Of a stretch of 64,000 nt of DNA, positions 44,571 through 55,984 are shown one piece after another. Source of the DNA: Phytophthora sp. 'mugwort' (Eukaryota > Oomycota > Peronosporomycetes > Peronosporales > Peronosporaceae); NCBI GenBank assembly GCA_033558025.1, contig JAUCEF010000011.1, positions 2,418,001-2,482,000 on the forward strand, given 5' to 3'. Position 1 is the first letter of the stretch, and every line of letters begins with the position of its first letter. A model generated the notes under the pieces. The model saw only the letters and a program-made list of their open reading frames with translations. It was not told where the DNA came from and did not search any database. The translations under genes were made by a program, and so were the position numbers.

Positions 44571-46050
44571 ATGGACGAGAAGCTTCAAGTCCGGTTAAAA
44601 TATTAGCGCTTCCCCCGCATCAAAGACGTCGATTTGATTGACTGGGTTCGCATAGCCTTCAAGAAACCCGTGAGTGCGATCACTCTTCGACGCATTTGTA
44701 ACAAGGAGCCAGCGTACTTTTGCAACGCCAACACGTCAGCAAGACGCCGCCGCCGCGTCAAATTTCCGGAACTGGAGCGCCAGCTTGTGGACTTCTTTCA
44801 ACGCAATGAAGAGCCCGCTATCATATCGGATGACATTTTGTTGCTTAAAGCCGGCAACATCAAATCTAGCATCAACATTAGTGACGATCAGCTTCGTTTG
44901 AGCAATGGGTGGCTAGCAAAGTTTAAGAAACGGAATGGCATATCGTCAAAGCGACTTCACAGTGAAGCCGACAGTTTGAGTGCTGTCGAAGTCCGTTCAG
45001 CTCGCTACATGCTGCAAGACGTCACGCGCCAATATCAGCCTGAAGATACCTACAATTTCGACGATTGCTCTCTTTTATCGACTTGCCCCTATCAAACTCT
45101 TGCCACCATGAGTAGATAAGGTAAAAATCGGGACAACAAGATGGACTTTGTTATTATAGGTACCGCAGGATACCTACAATAACAATGTCCATCTTGTGTG
45201 TACCAATTGGGGTGCTTTCAAGGTGGCACGCGTCGAGCTTTAAAGGACAAGCCTGTTTCCTACTTTCACAGCAAAAGGCTTGGATGACGGCATCCATCTT
45301 TCGAGAGTGGCTACAAACGTTCACCTTGAAAATGGCCGTCCAGAATCGGAAGGTACTTTTGCTGCTTGACAACGCGTCCAGTCACAAGGTATCCCATAAT
45401 CTTTCACACGTAACGTCCGATTGCTGCCCCCGAACCTGACCTCGTCTGTGCAGCCTTTGGATGCCGGTAAGTTTTGTTTTTATGATGATTGTGTTTTAGT
45501 AATATCTAACGCAATAGGTGATTCACACCTTTACAGGTATTGTCCGCTCCTTCAAGGCTCGATATCGGAGGCAATTTGTCCGTTGGTGCCTGGATGCAAT
45601 CGAGGGGGATATCAAACGAAAGCTCAACATTCTTGAAGCTATTCAGTTCAATATTGGTAGTCGGAGGGACGTCAGCGCTGACTGCATACGCAACTGCTGG
45701 ATAAAGACCAGGATTGTGGATGCCAACTTGCTCGGCGGCATTCGACAAGAGGCGACTACATGATGCCTGGTGACCATGAAGCGATTGCTGAAATAACTGA
45801 TATGCTGGCGAGTGTGAACGTTCACGAAAGTGTGGCAGATTTTCTGAAGATAGACGACGAGGTTGAAGTATATGGGCCGGTCGAAGACAAGAAGGCTGAT
45901 GAGGCGTGCAGTGATGCGGACAGTGTAGCTGAAGACGATGATCCTCCAGTCTCAGCTTCCACTGTTCTTGCCTTCTGTATGAGCTGTCGTCGCTTTTCTT
46001 TCAGTGCGAAGGAGACTCCAACCATGAGCAACAAATGCTGCAGTCATTGA
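44571..46050 (+). pseudogene. pogo/Tigger (CENP-B type) transposase, broken
   Basis: From the ATG at 44571 a premature TAG follows after 11 codons. A CENP-B-type DNA-binding domain comes next (FPELERQLVDFFQRNEEPAI, ISDDQLRLSNGWLAKFKKRN; 44640-44960). The DDE core has YNFDDCSLL (first Asp region, 45050) and LLLLDNASSHK (second Asp, about 45360). Downstream are QFVRWCLDAIEGDI and an acidic tail to 46050. A quasi-palindrome (45136-45197) sits where the middle of the DDE core should be, and intron-like or frameshifted joints follow near 45390 and 45470. Pogo-type enzymes insert at TA. No terminal repeats were identified. Confidence 0.8.
45136..45197. repeat. 29-bp quasi-palindrome inside the pogo transposase
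   Basis: Arms 45136-45164 and 45169-45197 pair with three mismatches around the 4-nt loop GCAG. Coding similarity to the transposase stops at the left arm and resumes after the right arm. Confidence 0.9.
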
Positions 46051-46759
46051 CCACGCTTGTCAGAACGCAGTTCGTAAAACGAAGACGGCAGATGTCTCTG
46101 GATAGCTCTCTGCTTCACGATGAGTAATGTAGCCATTTCTCTAACTGACCGTTTCTCTAAATGAAAACACGTTTTCGCGGCTTCAAAGCTTGCACCGTTT
46201 AGGGAGGTGTCACTGTATTTGGAGACAAATCATCAGGGAAGTGCTTAGAGCAGCTCCAGCACGACGTCTTAAGCTTTTTCTATAAGCTTTTGTTTCCCCA
46301 TTCGTCTCTCTTCAGTTGAATCCTTCGTCTTCGTTCGTACCTCACTCCAACAATTGCGGCTTATACAAGTGCAACTCGAGGCTTGCACTTTTGCCATCAT
46401 ACTGGCTCAAGTGCGAGCGGGACAATCCCCTGACGTACGTAAAGTGCTATCTCCTGTCTTAAGCTGTTTGCATCTTACAGTACATTAGTACTGTAACAGT
46501 ACCGTAATGCGCAGTCTTTACTGCCGATATTTATTATCGCTTTGCTTCCCTGTTTGGCCCGCAAAAATGTAATGTCCTACCAGTCTGTAGCTCCTTGCTT
46601 GATGGCTTCCACGATATTGTCTATGAGTCGGCTTGTCCCAAGGCTCGGCAGTTGGCAAATTCGGTTTCCACTTCGAATTTCGCTTGCCAGTTGAGAATCT
46701 TTGGTTTCAATCGTTGATAAGATAATACCCGAAATTCCCGCTTCTATCCAAGTAGTAAG
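46051..46759. other. spacer with the first 37-bp direct repeat
   Basis: Otherwise AT-rich. A minus-strand frame (46978-46577), partly antisense to the glucanase pseudogene, contains LASEIRSGNRICQLPSLGTS at its end. I recognise no family. Confidence 0.35.
46399..46435 (+). repeat. 37-bp direct repeat, left copy
   Basis: Begins ATACTGGCTCAAGTGCGAGC; identical to 49667-49703 except one base. Confidence 0.9.
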
Positions 46760-47871
46760 ATGTCCTGCGTTGCGTCCGACTTGCTCCAAGCTCGACTGCG
46801 CCGCGGAGAGATCCCGTGTCGCGGTGTTAACCCCGGCGGCCGGCTCGTCGCTGAGCACTGGATGATATGGGATTCGTATATTTGGCATCGCGTTCCCGAT
46901 AAGATTAAGAACCAAGGAGAATTCGCGACGATGAAGTTTTTGGGTCATGAAGAGGGCGATCGTCGTTTCGATGACCACCGGCGTACGTGGATCACCGATA
47001 CGATATCTCCGAGATGAAGCGGTTCGATCTCAACACGGTGCGAATGCCTCTATGCTACTGGATCATGGGTTTCGACCCGACAGGCTTTCCCAACAAACAG
47101 GAGTGGACAGTGTTTGCTTCGCCGCGCTCTGCGGTTCCTGGACGAGATGGTGAATCGTTGGTGCGTGAAATACGACATGGCCGTGCTCGTGGACATCCAC
47201 GCGGCTAATGGGTCCCAGAATGGACGCGACCACAGCGCCGCAATGGACAGCGGCGCCAAGTAACGGGTCCAATACCCGGAAAATGTCGACAACACGGTAT
47301 ATCTAGCCAACTTCCTGGCTTCCCGCTACCGCTACTGCCCTTCGTTCCTTGGTCTTGGGCTGTTAAATGAACCGGAGGTCCCAACGGAGCAGCACGTTCT
47401 TCGTGCTTACTACGATCGCGCATACTCAGCAACTGGCAACGGCTGCGTGCTGACTGTGACGCCTTTGTTGACTGAGCAGAGCCCGCCATTCATGGAGGAC
47501 TTTATACGCTACCCGAAGTACTTTAAAGTGTGGCACGAGTGGCACCCGTACTTCATCTGGGCTACGAAGGGCAGAGCCGAGAGCAAGTGCTACAAGCTGT
47601 GCGTCGCTACGGCGGCCAAATCTCGTCGTGGAGAGGCAATTGGCTTCTTATTGACGAGTGGAGTCTCGGCGCGCAAGGTTGTGCCTTCCCGTGTGAAGAC
47701 CGCAACAAACTGCAGGAATTTGCGTCAGCGCAACTCGAAGCCTTCAGTAAGGCCCACTCAGGGGGGGTCTTTTGGTCTTGGCGCCATTCTGACGACGGGC
47801 ATAACCGTCCAACGGGTCGGTCGATGCGACAGCTGCTGCGTGACGGCGTCATGAGGCTGGATGAAGTATAA
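46760..47871 (+). pseudogene. GH5 exo-1,3-beta-glucanase-like gene, frameshifted
   Basis: Glycoside hydrolase family 5 is recognised by GVNPGGRLVAEHWM near the start, NTVRMPLCYWIMGFDP, DIHAANGSQNG, the acid/base motif LLNEPEV (Glu at 47369-47371), VWHEWHPYF and the nucleophile motif LLIDEWSLG (Glu at 47656-47658), and VFWSWRHSDDG near the end. The stop is at 47869-47871. Both catalytic Glu codons survive. The frame shifts near 46995, 47110 and 47575, and a TAA follows GAK at about 47264, so it is dead. No secretion signal is visible at the 5' end. Such enzymes trim beta-1,3-glucans of oomycete or plant cell walls. Confidence 0.85.
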
Positions 47872-48503
47872 CGGGGTGTGGAAGCTCCTCTGGACGGGCT
47901 GCCATTAATACTAAAAAACATAACAACATCCTGTTGGAAAAAGGTAAGTGGCTGGCTATGCACTTCCATGCATAGCGTCGTCAGTGATTTCATTGTCTTG
48001 TGCGTCGCACTAGTCAAAGGAATAAGTATAGTATACATGTAGCCAAGACCTGCCACGGTAATGAATCGTGGAGTGTTTCAGGATTACTGGGGAAAGTTTC
48101 ACCCTTCAAAATCAATTAGCTCCATCCTCATCTACTAGTACAGGAAATAAAAGAGCAGCACTTCCCACTCACGCACATGATCTGCCCCGTCAAGACAAGA
48201 GAGACCTGCATCGCATCCACACCGCCCGCCTATGATCACCACGACCTGCGCCGCACCACACCGACGATAGACGCCGGTGCCCGGATTATACACCACAAGG
48301 GTCACCCCAAATAGAGACGCAGGACATGAATGACGATATATATATATTGATGATTTAGTTATTGCTATGGTTGTATTGCTTGTCGCTCTGCCAGCTACTA
48401 TCGGGTCTGTGGAAAAGCCTTCCTGTGGTTTGCCATTCAAATTATAGAACGATAGCACTGCCAGTCATTTTCATTAAAAAAATATACGATCAGTAAAACG
48501 GCT
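47872..48503. other. spacer, nothing recognised
   Basis: About 0.6 kb of AT-rich sequence with a short (AT)n stretch near 48338. No coding frame. Confidence 0.4.
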
Positions 48504-49610
48504 TTGAGAGGGTATTTAAAACTAAAAGGGACAAGGGCTAGAATCGCATTGATGGCGGGCAACAGAACAGCTGATGCCAACTCGCCTACTGCGTTGATGG
48601 AGGCGGTTGCTACGAGTACTAATGGTAGCGGTTGCGTCGGCGGTCTTGTATTCTCCACAAAGTCCGATGAAAGTGCTACAGATGCTCCCGCCGAGCGTAT
48701 GCGCATTGCATCTACTGGTGCCACGAGTTCGTTCGGCTACGCGCTCAATGTTGGTGGAGCCATCACGCAATCTCATATTCGTTAAGTGGTATTCCATTGA
48801 GCTTTAATGGTTTATCGTACGTAAACTCCGTAACAGCAGGTCAAGCGGCGGCGAATAGGCTCTCGTGTTGAACAGTAACCTAGATGTCGGTGGTGGCCTC
48901 CGCAACATGACCATGACAGGACTGCTGACGATCTCTAACACCACTGCGAATAATGTTGTCTCGCAGGCATACACGCTTAGTCAGGGTGTACGTGGATCTG
49001 AAGATCAGTACGCTGCCAAATACTGTTTTCATCAATTTCACTGGAGCAGATCGACTGCTAATCAACACAGCGGGTCAAATTGCGATTGGTACAAGTACGT
49101 TCAGCGATTTAGTCAACATCAGCGGCACCATCAACACCAAAGCCTACAAGCTAGGCAGTTATCCACTCGATTTCAGTGGATTAAGCTGGACCCCATCCAT
49201 CGTTGAAGGGCAAATGGCCGCGAGCGAAGCTGTCGTCGTGGACGCCTACAAAGACATCACGGGATTCCGTAATGTATCGATGACTGGTCTTCTGACAGTC
49301 AGCAACACCACCGCGAATAACGTCGTTCCGGAGGTACTGACTAGTGACACATTCTCGCTGGCCCATGGATCCGGCTACACAACGCTACACAACGCTGCCC
49401 AATACAGCGTTCTTTAAATATGCTGGTGCGGACAGATTGCTGATCATCTCGTCTGGACAAGTGGCAATTGGCACTACAACCATTACAGCGGCCGTTGCTC
49501 TCGCCCCAATAAGTGTATTGGGATTTGAACCCAATGGACGCCAAGATGGTTCACCAAATTGCGAAAGGTAATTCACCAGAACACATTCTCGACAAGTTCA
49601 AAGTTCCGTA
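48504..49610 (+). pseudogene. repetitive tail-fibre-like protein, broken
   Basis: Reading frames on the plus strand carry modules typical of phage and large-DNA-virus fibre proteins. GLVFSTKSDES followed by AERMRIASTG is at 48640-48720. SMTGLLTVSNTTANNV occurs in two versions (48906 and 49274). DRLLINTAGQIAIGT (49045) and DRLLIISSGQVAIGT (49430) are a second repeated pair. Repeat spacing is about 370 bp (123 residues). Frames change several times between 48785 and 49420. Repeated RMRI..G..GIGT-like blocks form beta-structured shafts in fibres. Whether this relic came from an integrated virus-like element or from a host adhesin family cannot be settled here. Confidence 0.55.
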
Positions 49611-49666
49611 GGCGGGGTAAATGGACAGAGGGTCTATTCGTGAGATAACCCGATGTACAAATACCT

Positions 49667-49703
49667 ATACTGGCTCAAGAGCGAGCGGGACAATCCCCTG
49701 ACG
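49667..49703 (+). repeat. 37-bp direct repeat, right copy
   Basis: Same as 46399-46435 with a single T/A difference. The pair brackets the glucanase and tail-fibre-like pseudogenes. Confidence 0.9.
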
Positions 49704-50159
49704 AACAATTAATTTCTAGCTGAACCATCTTTTTCAAAGCTTCAACAGTCTGAACAAAACGCATATGCCACAACAGCAATTTGTTTTCTCGTTTGGTGCT
49801 GACGCTAATCTGTACACACTAGCCTTCGACCGGACCGCGGATGAACTCAACCAGTAATGCGCATTTTCTTCTTGAATACTAGCTTCACAACTTCTTACAA
49901 GTCGTTCGTGAAGTAAGTAACTCTCTTCTCTGGATTGCGTGTGAATGGGGTGGAGGGAATCCAACCATCTACCTCAAGAAGTTCCTGATATTAGAGATTG
50001 GTGAGTCCATTCGGAGAATAACGCGTTTCCTCCAAGATCAACACGAATCCACTTCCATCTGGGTCCTATATATTCAATACCCGAATTTAAACCAAACCAA
50101 TGCCTTCCGATCGGGCCCTATTTCCTTTCCAGTTAAAAAAACTTGTCAGCTTCAACCTA
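49704..50159. other. spacer, probably copia-derived
   Basis: Lies downstream of the copia protease motif on the same (minus) strand. A 76-residue minus frame (49964-49734) has no motif. Confidence 0.3.
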
Positions 50160-51240
50160 TTCATGGTGAAACGAATCCGTAGTCATGCACACATGTAGCA
50201 CATCTGTGCCGGTGTCCAACATCCCCTCAGTGAACGAGCAAGGCAGAACTTGTAGTGAAGCGCAACATCGCTTGAATGTCTCACCATGCCAATACTACCG
50301 GACGGTTTAATCCAACGACCCATGAGGCCAATCTTCCGATGCTTTTTCCTCTTTGAACCGCCCTTATTTGGCTATTCGTCAACCTCAGAATCGTTGTCGT
50401 CATCACTATGTTTTTCCTTCCTTTTTTTCCTTTTGTTCAGCAAGCCATTATTACAATTGGCTCGAAGGTGCTCGACTTTTGGCAAAAGTGACATTCACGC
50501 GTCTCCTTCCATGGGGTACATTCTTGGTGCTTCTTGCCGGGATCAACTATATTTTGCTTCTTTCCTTGCTAAGGTCGTTTTCTTTTCACTGAACCAATTA
50601 TTTTGTCACCATCGAATTTGTTCTTCCTGGAGAGGCCGTTATAATCGTCCCTTATTTTTTTGCTTCGATTGAGTATTCGCACCACATTGCGATGGGTCCC
50701 TTCTACTCCCGTCAGTATGATGCTGGCCATGTCTGAATCACCTATCCGGTCATTCATGTTTTCGAGCTGCCGTCGATAATCCTCGAGGTCCTCCAAATAC
50801 TTGTCCATTTTCATTCCCTCCGTATACTTTGCACCGTACAATCTGGCACGAATACGAATACTATTTGCAAAGTCTCACCGGGTCTTAGTTCTTTCGAAGG
50901 CAGTCCACATTTCGCTCACACACGCCAACTCGCAGACTATCTTCGCATCCATTGGAAGTAACCCATACAGCAAGGTATCTCGCGCAAACAGGTTCCGCTC
51001 TTCATATGTACATTGCCGGTCGGTGTTCGGAGCATCGGGACCTTCTGTGCCGATAACAACATCCCAACAGTCTCGCTGTCTTAGATATGACTCCAAGCGA
51101 GCCGATACAAGTCAAAACCACCATCCGCACCAAACTTTGGCGCTTTGCTAGCCGCGGTTACTTTTTGCACTGCCGGTTGACGTTCTAATGCGTGACCGTG
51201 TAGTTGCACTTGCTGCTGACCACCATTACCCCCACCTGTA
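50160..51240 (-). pseudogene. Ty1/copia gag-protease relic
   Basis: The minus strand reads KVTAASKAPKFGADGGFDLYRL, then LESYLRQRDCWDVVIGTEGP (UBN2/copia gag) and FARDTLLYGLLPMDAKIVCE (51100-50880). After a frame change come MDKYLEDLEDYRRQLENMND and ASIILTGVEGTHRNVVRI. A CCHC zinc knuckle, CHFCQKVEHLRANC, lies at about 50500-50460, and MLDTGTDVLHVC with the DTG protease motif at about 50210. Integrase and RT are not found. Several stops and shifts make it a relic. Confidence 0.8.
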
Positions 51241-52171
51241 CATCTAGCTATTTATTAAAATATTGAGTCCACACACAAGCCACTTGGGCTCATAACCTAC
51301 GAAAAGCGTAGTCGTACTCGTTGCACTTTATCGACGTGGAACTCTAAGTGGAGAAGCAAATTTAGAATGCTTGAGTTGCGAGTAGAGCAGACGGAGGGAA
51401 CGATGTGTGTAGTTCGAGGGAAAACCGATGGCATGTTTGTTGTTTTTAGTGTTGCTTTAGGGGAAAGCACCTCGAGCGATAAATCCCCCGTTGAATAGTC
51501 TTTACTGGCCGCAGCCATAGCAGATATATGAACGCATGCAGGCGCTGTTCATAGAAATCCGCGGATCCCTCTCTCCAGAAATTTCTTCTTCTCCTTCATA
51601 ATCAAAGATATCATGGCCAAAGACCTTAACCACCACTTGATACCTTAATTCAACAAACACAGTAACTGACTCTCAGCCTCATCCTCCAGCAACCCGAGTT
51701 ACCACCACTGCACGCATACATTATCTCTTAGTACCCTTACCCATATGTACAGCCCGCACCGACCCCCGGCGCTCCACTCAGTCCACGTCTGGCTGCTATC
51801 GCAACCGACAATATTTTTGACGACAGCGACCGAAACGGAAGTTTTTTTTTTCTGGGTCGTATACAGGTCGGGCCGGGATTTTATGTGAGGATTTCAAGTA
51901 GAACCCCGAGCACACGATGGACGACATCTGCGTCAAAGAGCCCTCAGGGAGACTGTTTGCTGTCGAACGAAGACGAGGTCTGCAATGGTCGGAGCGTGGG
52001 CCGGAGTAGTTAGCAAGGAAGTGCTACTATTTACCGACGCTTTGCCTGTTATGAGCGAAGTGAAATTGGCGGTAAAAACGAGGTGCGAAGTACGTCATCC
52101 CTCCGATAATGCCGACGTACACGACTGACCCGCATGTTTACGACCCAGAAAAAAAGCGTGCCGACCGAAAC
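51241..52171. other. 0.9 kb spacer before element C
   Basis: No recognised gene; a T9 run at 51842-51850. It ends with GAAAC immediately before the element C LTR, which would be its 5-bp target site. Confidence 0.4.
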
Positions 52172-52568
52172 TGCAGCGGGGCTGCGTAGCGTAGTGCGTC
52201 AGAGAAAGACGTATCACTCTCCGAGTCTTAGCTATGGTTCTCCAAACCCCTATAGTCTCCGTAGAGGCTTATATCCCTCCATTTATATCACTAGAGACTC
52301 AAAGAGTCAGTATTCCTAAAGCTAGGACGATACTCTCTTTGATGCTAAAACTGACTGTTATTTGTTTGTTTATCTGCGGCAAAGCCACCCGTGGTGTAAA
52401 TGTATGTCTTTAACTATCTACCACTGTTAAACCTATTCAAATGCATATCGAGTGGCCCTGTGCCCACATACTGAAATCCTGTTAATCCAAGTGGTACCAA
52501 GTATCACTTACTGCAAGGTGACATGTAGCACGGCTACACTTCGTGCTACCTTCGTGTATCCCGCTACA
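52172..52568 (-). repeat. 3' LTR of element C (397 bp)
   Basis: On the minus strand it starts TGTAGCGGGATACACG and ends CCCCGCTGCA. It is preceded by the purine tract GATGGGGAGAG (52569-52579). A TATA-like GATATAAATGG and a second ATATAAGCC lie in the middle. The inner half matches 14250-14456, and the outer 180 bp match 59473-59651. It is the only complete LTR in the window. Confidence 0.85.
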
Positions 52569-52579
52569 CTCTCCCCATC
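52569..52579 (-). promoter_or_regulatory. polypurine tract of element C
   Basis: GATGGGGAGAG directly abuts the TG start of the 3' LTR, the expected site of plus-strand priming. Confidence 0.7.
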
Positions 52580-52695
52580 TAAACCGGGGACACAGTGTAT
52601 CCACGAGGGTCGGATTGAATCGATCTCAAAAGGCTAGGAACCTTCCGCTCCAAGAGCGTTACCCTGTCCGTTCCGCATCGAGTGTTCGCACTCAG

Positions 52696-53148
52696 ATGTC
52701 CACAGCCAATTGGTCTTTTGACCTCCTTCATTCTCCTCGCGACAACAGCTCTCGCCGCGATCTAAGCCCCTCTGTGGGGTCTCCGACACCTTCATTATCC
52801 TCGTCATCCCGTCCGGTAGAGGTCTCTGACCGTGCGCCACCCGTACCCTCGAGGCTCTCGGTGCGTGAGTATCACTCAGCGCACAAGCGTCTATATGGTC
52901 AGAAGATCATGGGTGGTGGCGGCGAAGTCGCTGGAAGTAGTGCCCCCGCGCGCTATGTGCGATACACCCTCTTCGACGACCTTGAGGAAGGTGAAGAGGT
53001 GGTCGACTACACCGAGTCCGTGACCGGCGGTAGACCTGTCCACTCGTCGAGCCCGCCGCCAACTATGCGCTCCGAATCCCTTCGCTATCTTGACTCCATG
53101 AGCCCTTCGCAATTCGCCTTCGCTACCTTCGTGGCGAACAGAAGATGA
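52696..53148 (+). CDS. antisense ORF of element C, unknown function
   Basis: A plus-strand frame opposite to pol, between the chromodomain and the 3' LTR. From the ATG at 52696 it gives 150 residues with a coding-like composition: Ser/Pro-rich (DLSPSVGSPTPSLSSSSRPV), then RLSVREYHSAHKRLYGQKIM and an acidic YTLFDDLEEGEEVVDYTESV. Beyond the stop at 53146, coding-like sequence continues in other frames (LLDTYVIGAATTTPDELAAR; MTLQVTTPREYCERLQVHAR; a coiled coil at 54115-54330). The full protein was therefore probably longer and is now frameshifted. No homology is recognised. Confidence 0.5.
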   Translation: MSTANWSFDLLHSPRDNSSRRDLSPSVGSPTPSLSSSSRPVEVSDRAPPVPSRLSVREYHSAHKRLYGQKIMGGGGEVAGSSAPARYVRYTLFDDLEEGEEVVDYTESVTGGRPVHSSSPPPTMRSESLRYLDSMSPSQFAFATFVANRR

Positions 53149-53807
53149 TCCCATGGGATCTGGTGTCGTCACCAATCCTTTGGGTGAAGTCCAGGAGCAA
53201 TAGCTTGCTGATGATCCGCAGCTCTCGCGCTCCCAAAGTCCTATGGCTCGTCCATTGCTTACCCCGTCATATCCTGACTATGACTTCGCGCCTCGCGGCT
53301 CAAGTGAAGTGGCTCGCCGAGCAGCGTCGGACTTGCTCGACACGTATGTGATTGGGGCGGCGACCACTACGCCCGACGAACTCGCCGCGCGGATTCTCTC
53401 CGCGAGAGATACATGACTCTTCAAGTGACTACTCCGCGCGAGTATTGTGAGCGCCTGCAAGTGCATGCTCGGGACGGCTCGGTCCCACCGATGCGAACTT
53501 ATCCAGTGGTGTTCCTGTCAGGAGGGACGTCTTGGGAAGACGAGGCTCAGTTCCAGAGCTGGGCCGAAGAAGCTCGCAAGCTCTCTTCCATCGAAGCCCT
53601 TCGCTAGTTTCCGTGAAACTGATGTTCCGACTCGAACATAGACTTCGTTTCGAGTTCACGAAACTGAAGGCTAAACGCCAGTTGCCCCCTGCCTACCGGC
53701 CTCGATCCCAAGGGCTCTCGCACTCGGTGCTTCTGCTGTCACGCTCGTGGGTCGACCTCTTCAAGGCCAGATCGACAGCTCAACTGCTGGCCTTGGCCCC
53801 CTAGCTG

Positions 53808-54053
53808 CTATTGCCGGGAATCGTCAGGCGAGCGACGCCTCGGTCGCTGGCCCTCAGGGCTCTGCTGATCGCGTCGATCGAAAGCGTCCACGACGTCAGG
53901 GCAATCTTTCCGGAGGGGAACCTTGTACTCCCAAGGCTTCTGTGAGTGAGGATAGCCCCTCCACTTCACAAGATATTGGGTACGACCCTGGCGACGACGC
54001 CGCGCCACTAAGCGCTCCACATGATAGTGGGAGGTTCCCTGCTCATCAAGCAA
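53808..54053 (-). pseudogene. element C chromodomain
   Basis: YHVERLVARRRRQGRTQYLV followed by KWRGYPHSQKPWEY is a clear chromodomain (Y..E.L...R......YLVKW.GY....WE). It ends the integrase polyprotein and would bind methylated histone H3. It is separated from the integrase body by about 370 bases in a different frame. Confidence 0.9.
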
Positions 54054-54423
54054 CGGTGGTGGAGGTCGATGACCGGCTGGATCCTCGCGCTGCGAGTCGC
54101 AGTGATCTGCAGCGGTTGAGAGGCGGGTGCAGACCCTGTTCGACTCGCTACAGTGGGCGACGAGTCATCGTGACAGTCTCGCTGCCGAGATTGATACTGT
54201 GCATCATCGGGTCGACTGGTTTCAGTCTCCTGCCTCGGTTGCAAACCGCCCGGAGCTCCTGGAGTAGTCTTCTGGTCGTCGCTTCGAAGCGCTGTACCGT
54301 TCGCTCGCTGAGCTACGCGGTCAGTTGGACCTCCCCGTGCGCCTCCAGCGCTTTGTCCAGCCACCAGCTGCGGCGCTAAACCCTCACCCGAGCCGGGTCT
54401 CGATATGGCTTAAGGAAGCCTAC

Positions 54424-55773
54424 CTAAAACACGGTGTGTGTACGCATTTTATTCGGAAGATTGAGCGTGTACGCAAGGCCCTTCCTGGCCACGACCTTAA
54501 AAGGTCCAATGAAGCGCGGGCGCAATTTGGTCTTAAGGACCGCAGACACTGCATGTGTAGGTAATAAAACTTTGTCACCCGCGTTACACACTTCAATTTG
54601 CTCTGCCCTTTGCATCAGCTTGTTCCTTCTGAACATCTTTTCTTTCAGCCATCGCATCGCGTACTTGTCGTAAGACAGTTAAACGCGTAGACACGAACGT
54701 GTCAACTTGCCTGCGAACTGCAGCTGGGCTGATATCAGCTAGCCCATCGGCTATCCCTCCCCCACTAAGCCCAGAACCACGGAGTGGTGGCGTCAGCGGG
54801 ACGCGAGGGTGTGTGAGACCGTTCAAATAGAACGGGATGAAGCCTGTCGAGGCATGCACAGCAATGCAAACACAATGAGTGGAAGCATGGCGCTCCATTG
54901 CTTGGGTCTGTTCGCACAGACACTCCGAAGCATGTCTTCGACAAAGCGATTCACGCGTTCTGTCTGACCATCGGGATGCGGATGGTCCGCTGTGGACATG
55001 TCGAATCGAGTGCCGAGCACCTTAAAGACCTACGTCCAAAACTTATCCGTGAAACGGGGATCTCGATCCTAGGCAATTGCCTCTGGCAGACCATGCTGTC
55101 GAAATACACGATCCATGAACAGCCTGGCTGTTCCTTCTTCATCGGTGGAGTCCGGCACCGCCGCTAAATGCGCCATCTTGCTTAATCGGTCGACAAAGAC
55201 CACGATACTCGTGTTGCCCACCGCATCCCGCGGCAGACCGAACAAAGTCCACACTTATGGATTACCAACACCCCGTGGTACAGGCAAGCTGGCCCAAGCC
55301 GCAGCCGAGTGTGGCGAGGGTTGATACGTCTCACACGTGCGTACATACGTACTGACCCACTTGGAAAGCTTCGGCCACTAGTTGTGGGAGCTCACCGAGC
55401 TGTAGGTCTTTTCTCGGCCGAGATGACCGCCAAGTGGGGAATCATGTGCCTCATAGAGGATACGATACTTGAGATCCTCTTCGTGAGGAATCACGACACG
55501 TGGGGTGCCTTCTGGATCAGTACCGTAGTACAATAGCCCATCGTCGAGAGTGTATCGATGCAGCCTCGCGCGCAACGGCGCTGACAGCTTAATGTCTGAA
55601 TTAACAAACTCCGCGCTACCTAGCGCATGTAGCAGAGCTACGCAGGACTCGTCCCGAGCGTACGCAGCGCGGATCGAGCCTGTCACAGACGAAGTCATCG
55701 TCGTGACGTGAGCGATCTCATAGTCGGACCTGCGTGATAACGCATCGGGCAAGACGTTCTGCATGCCAGGCAT
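54424..55773 (-). pseudogene. element C integrase
   Basis: NVLPDALSRRSDYE marks the end of RNase H. H-SPLGGHLGREKTY belongs to the zinc-binding domain (55440). The core shows IVVFVDRLSKMAHLAAV (first Asp, 55190) and DHPHPDGQTERVNRFVEDML (catalytic Glu, 54970). VCNAGDKVLLPT and KLRPRFIGPFKVVARKGLAY form the GPY/F module (54600-54440). At least three frame changes occur. Confidence 0.87.
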
Positions 55774-55984
55774 TGTACTTCACCTCAAATCTGTACTCCG
55801 CAATGAAGGAGAGCCAACGGGCCATTCTCTGAGAGGGATGAGGCGGTTGCGCCGCAGGATCAGTGTAGATCACAAACGGCTTGGAGCCAAGCAGGTGAAC
55901 CCTGTATTTGACGAGTACTTCATGGCAAGTGGCTCTGTGTCATGAACGGGATAGTTCTTCTCAGCAACCTTAAGCTTTTAAAAT

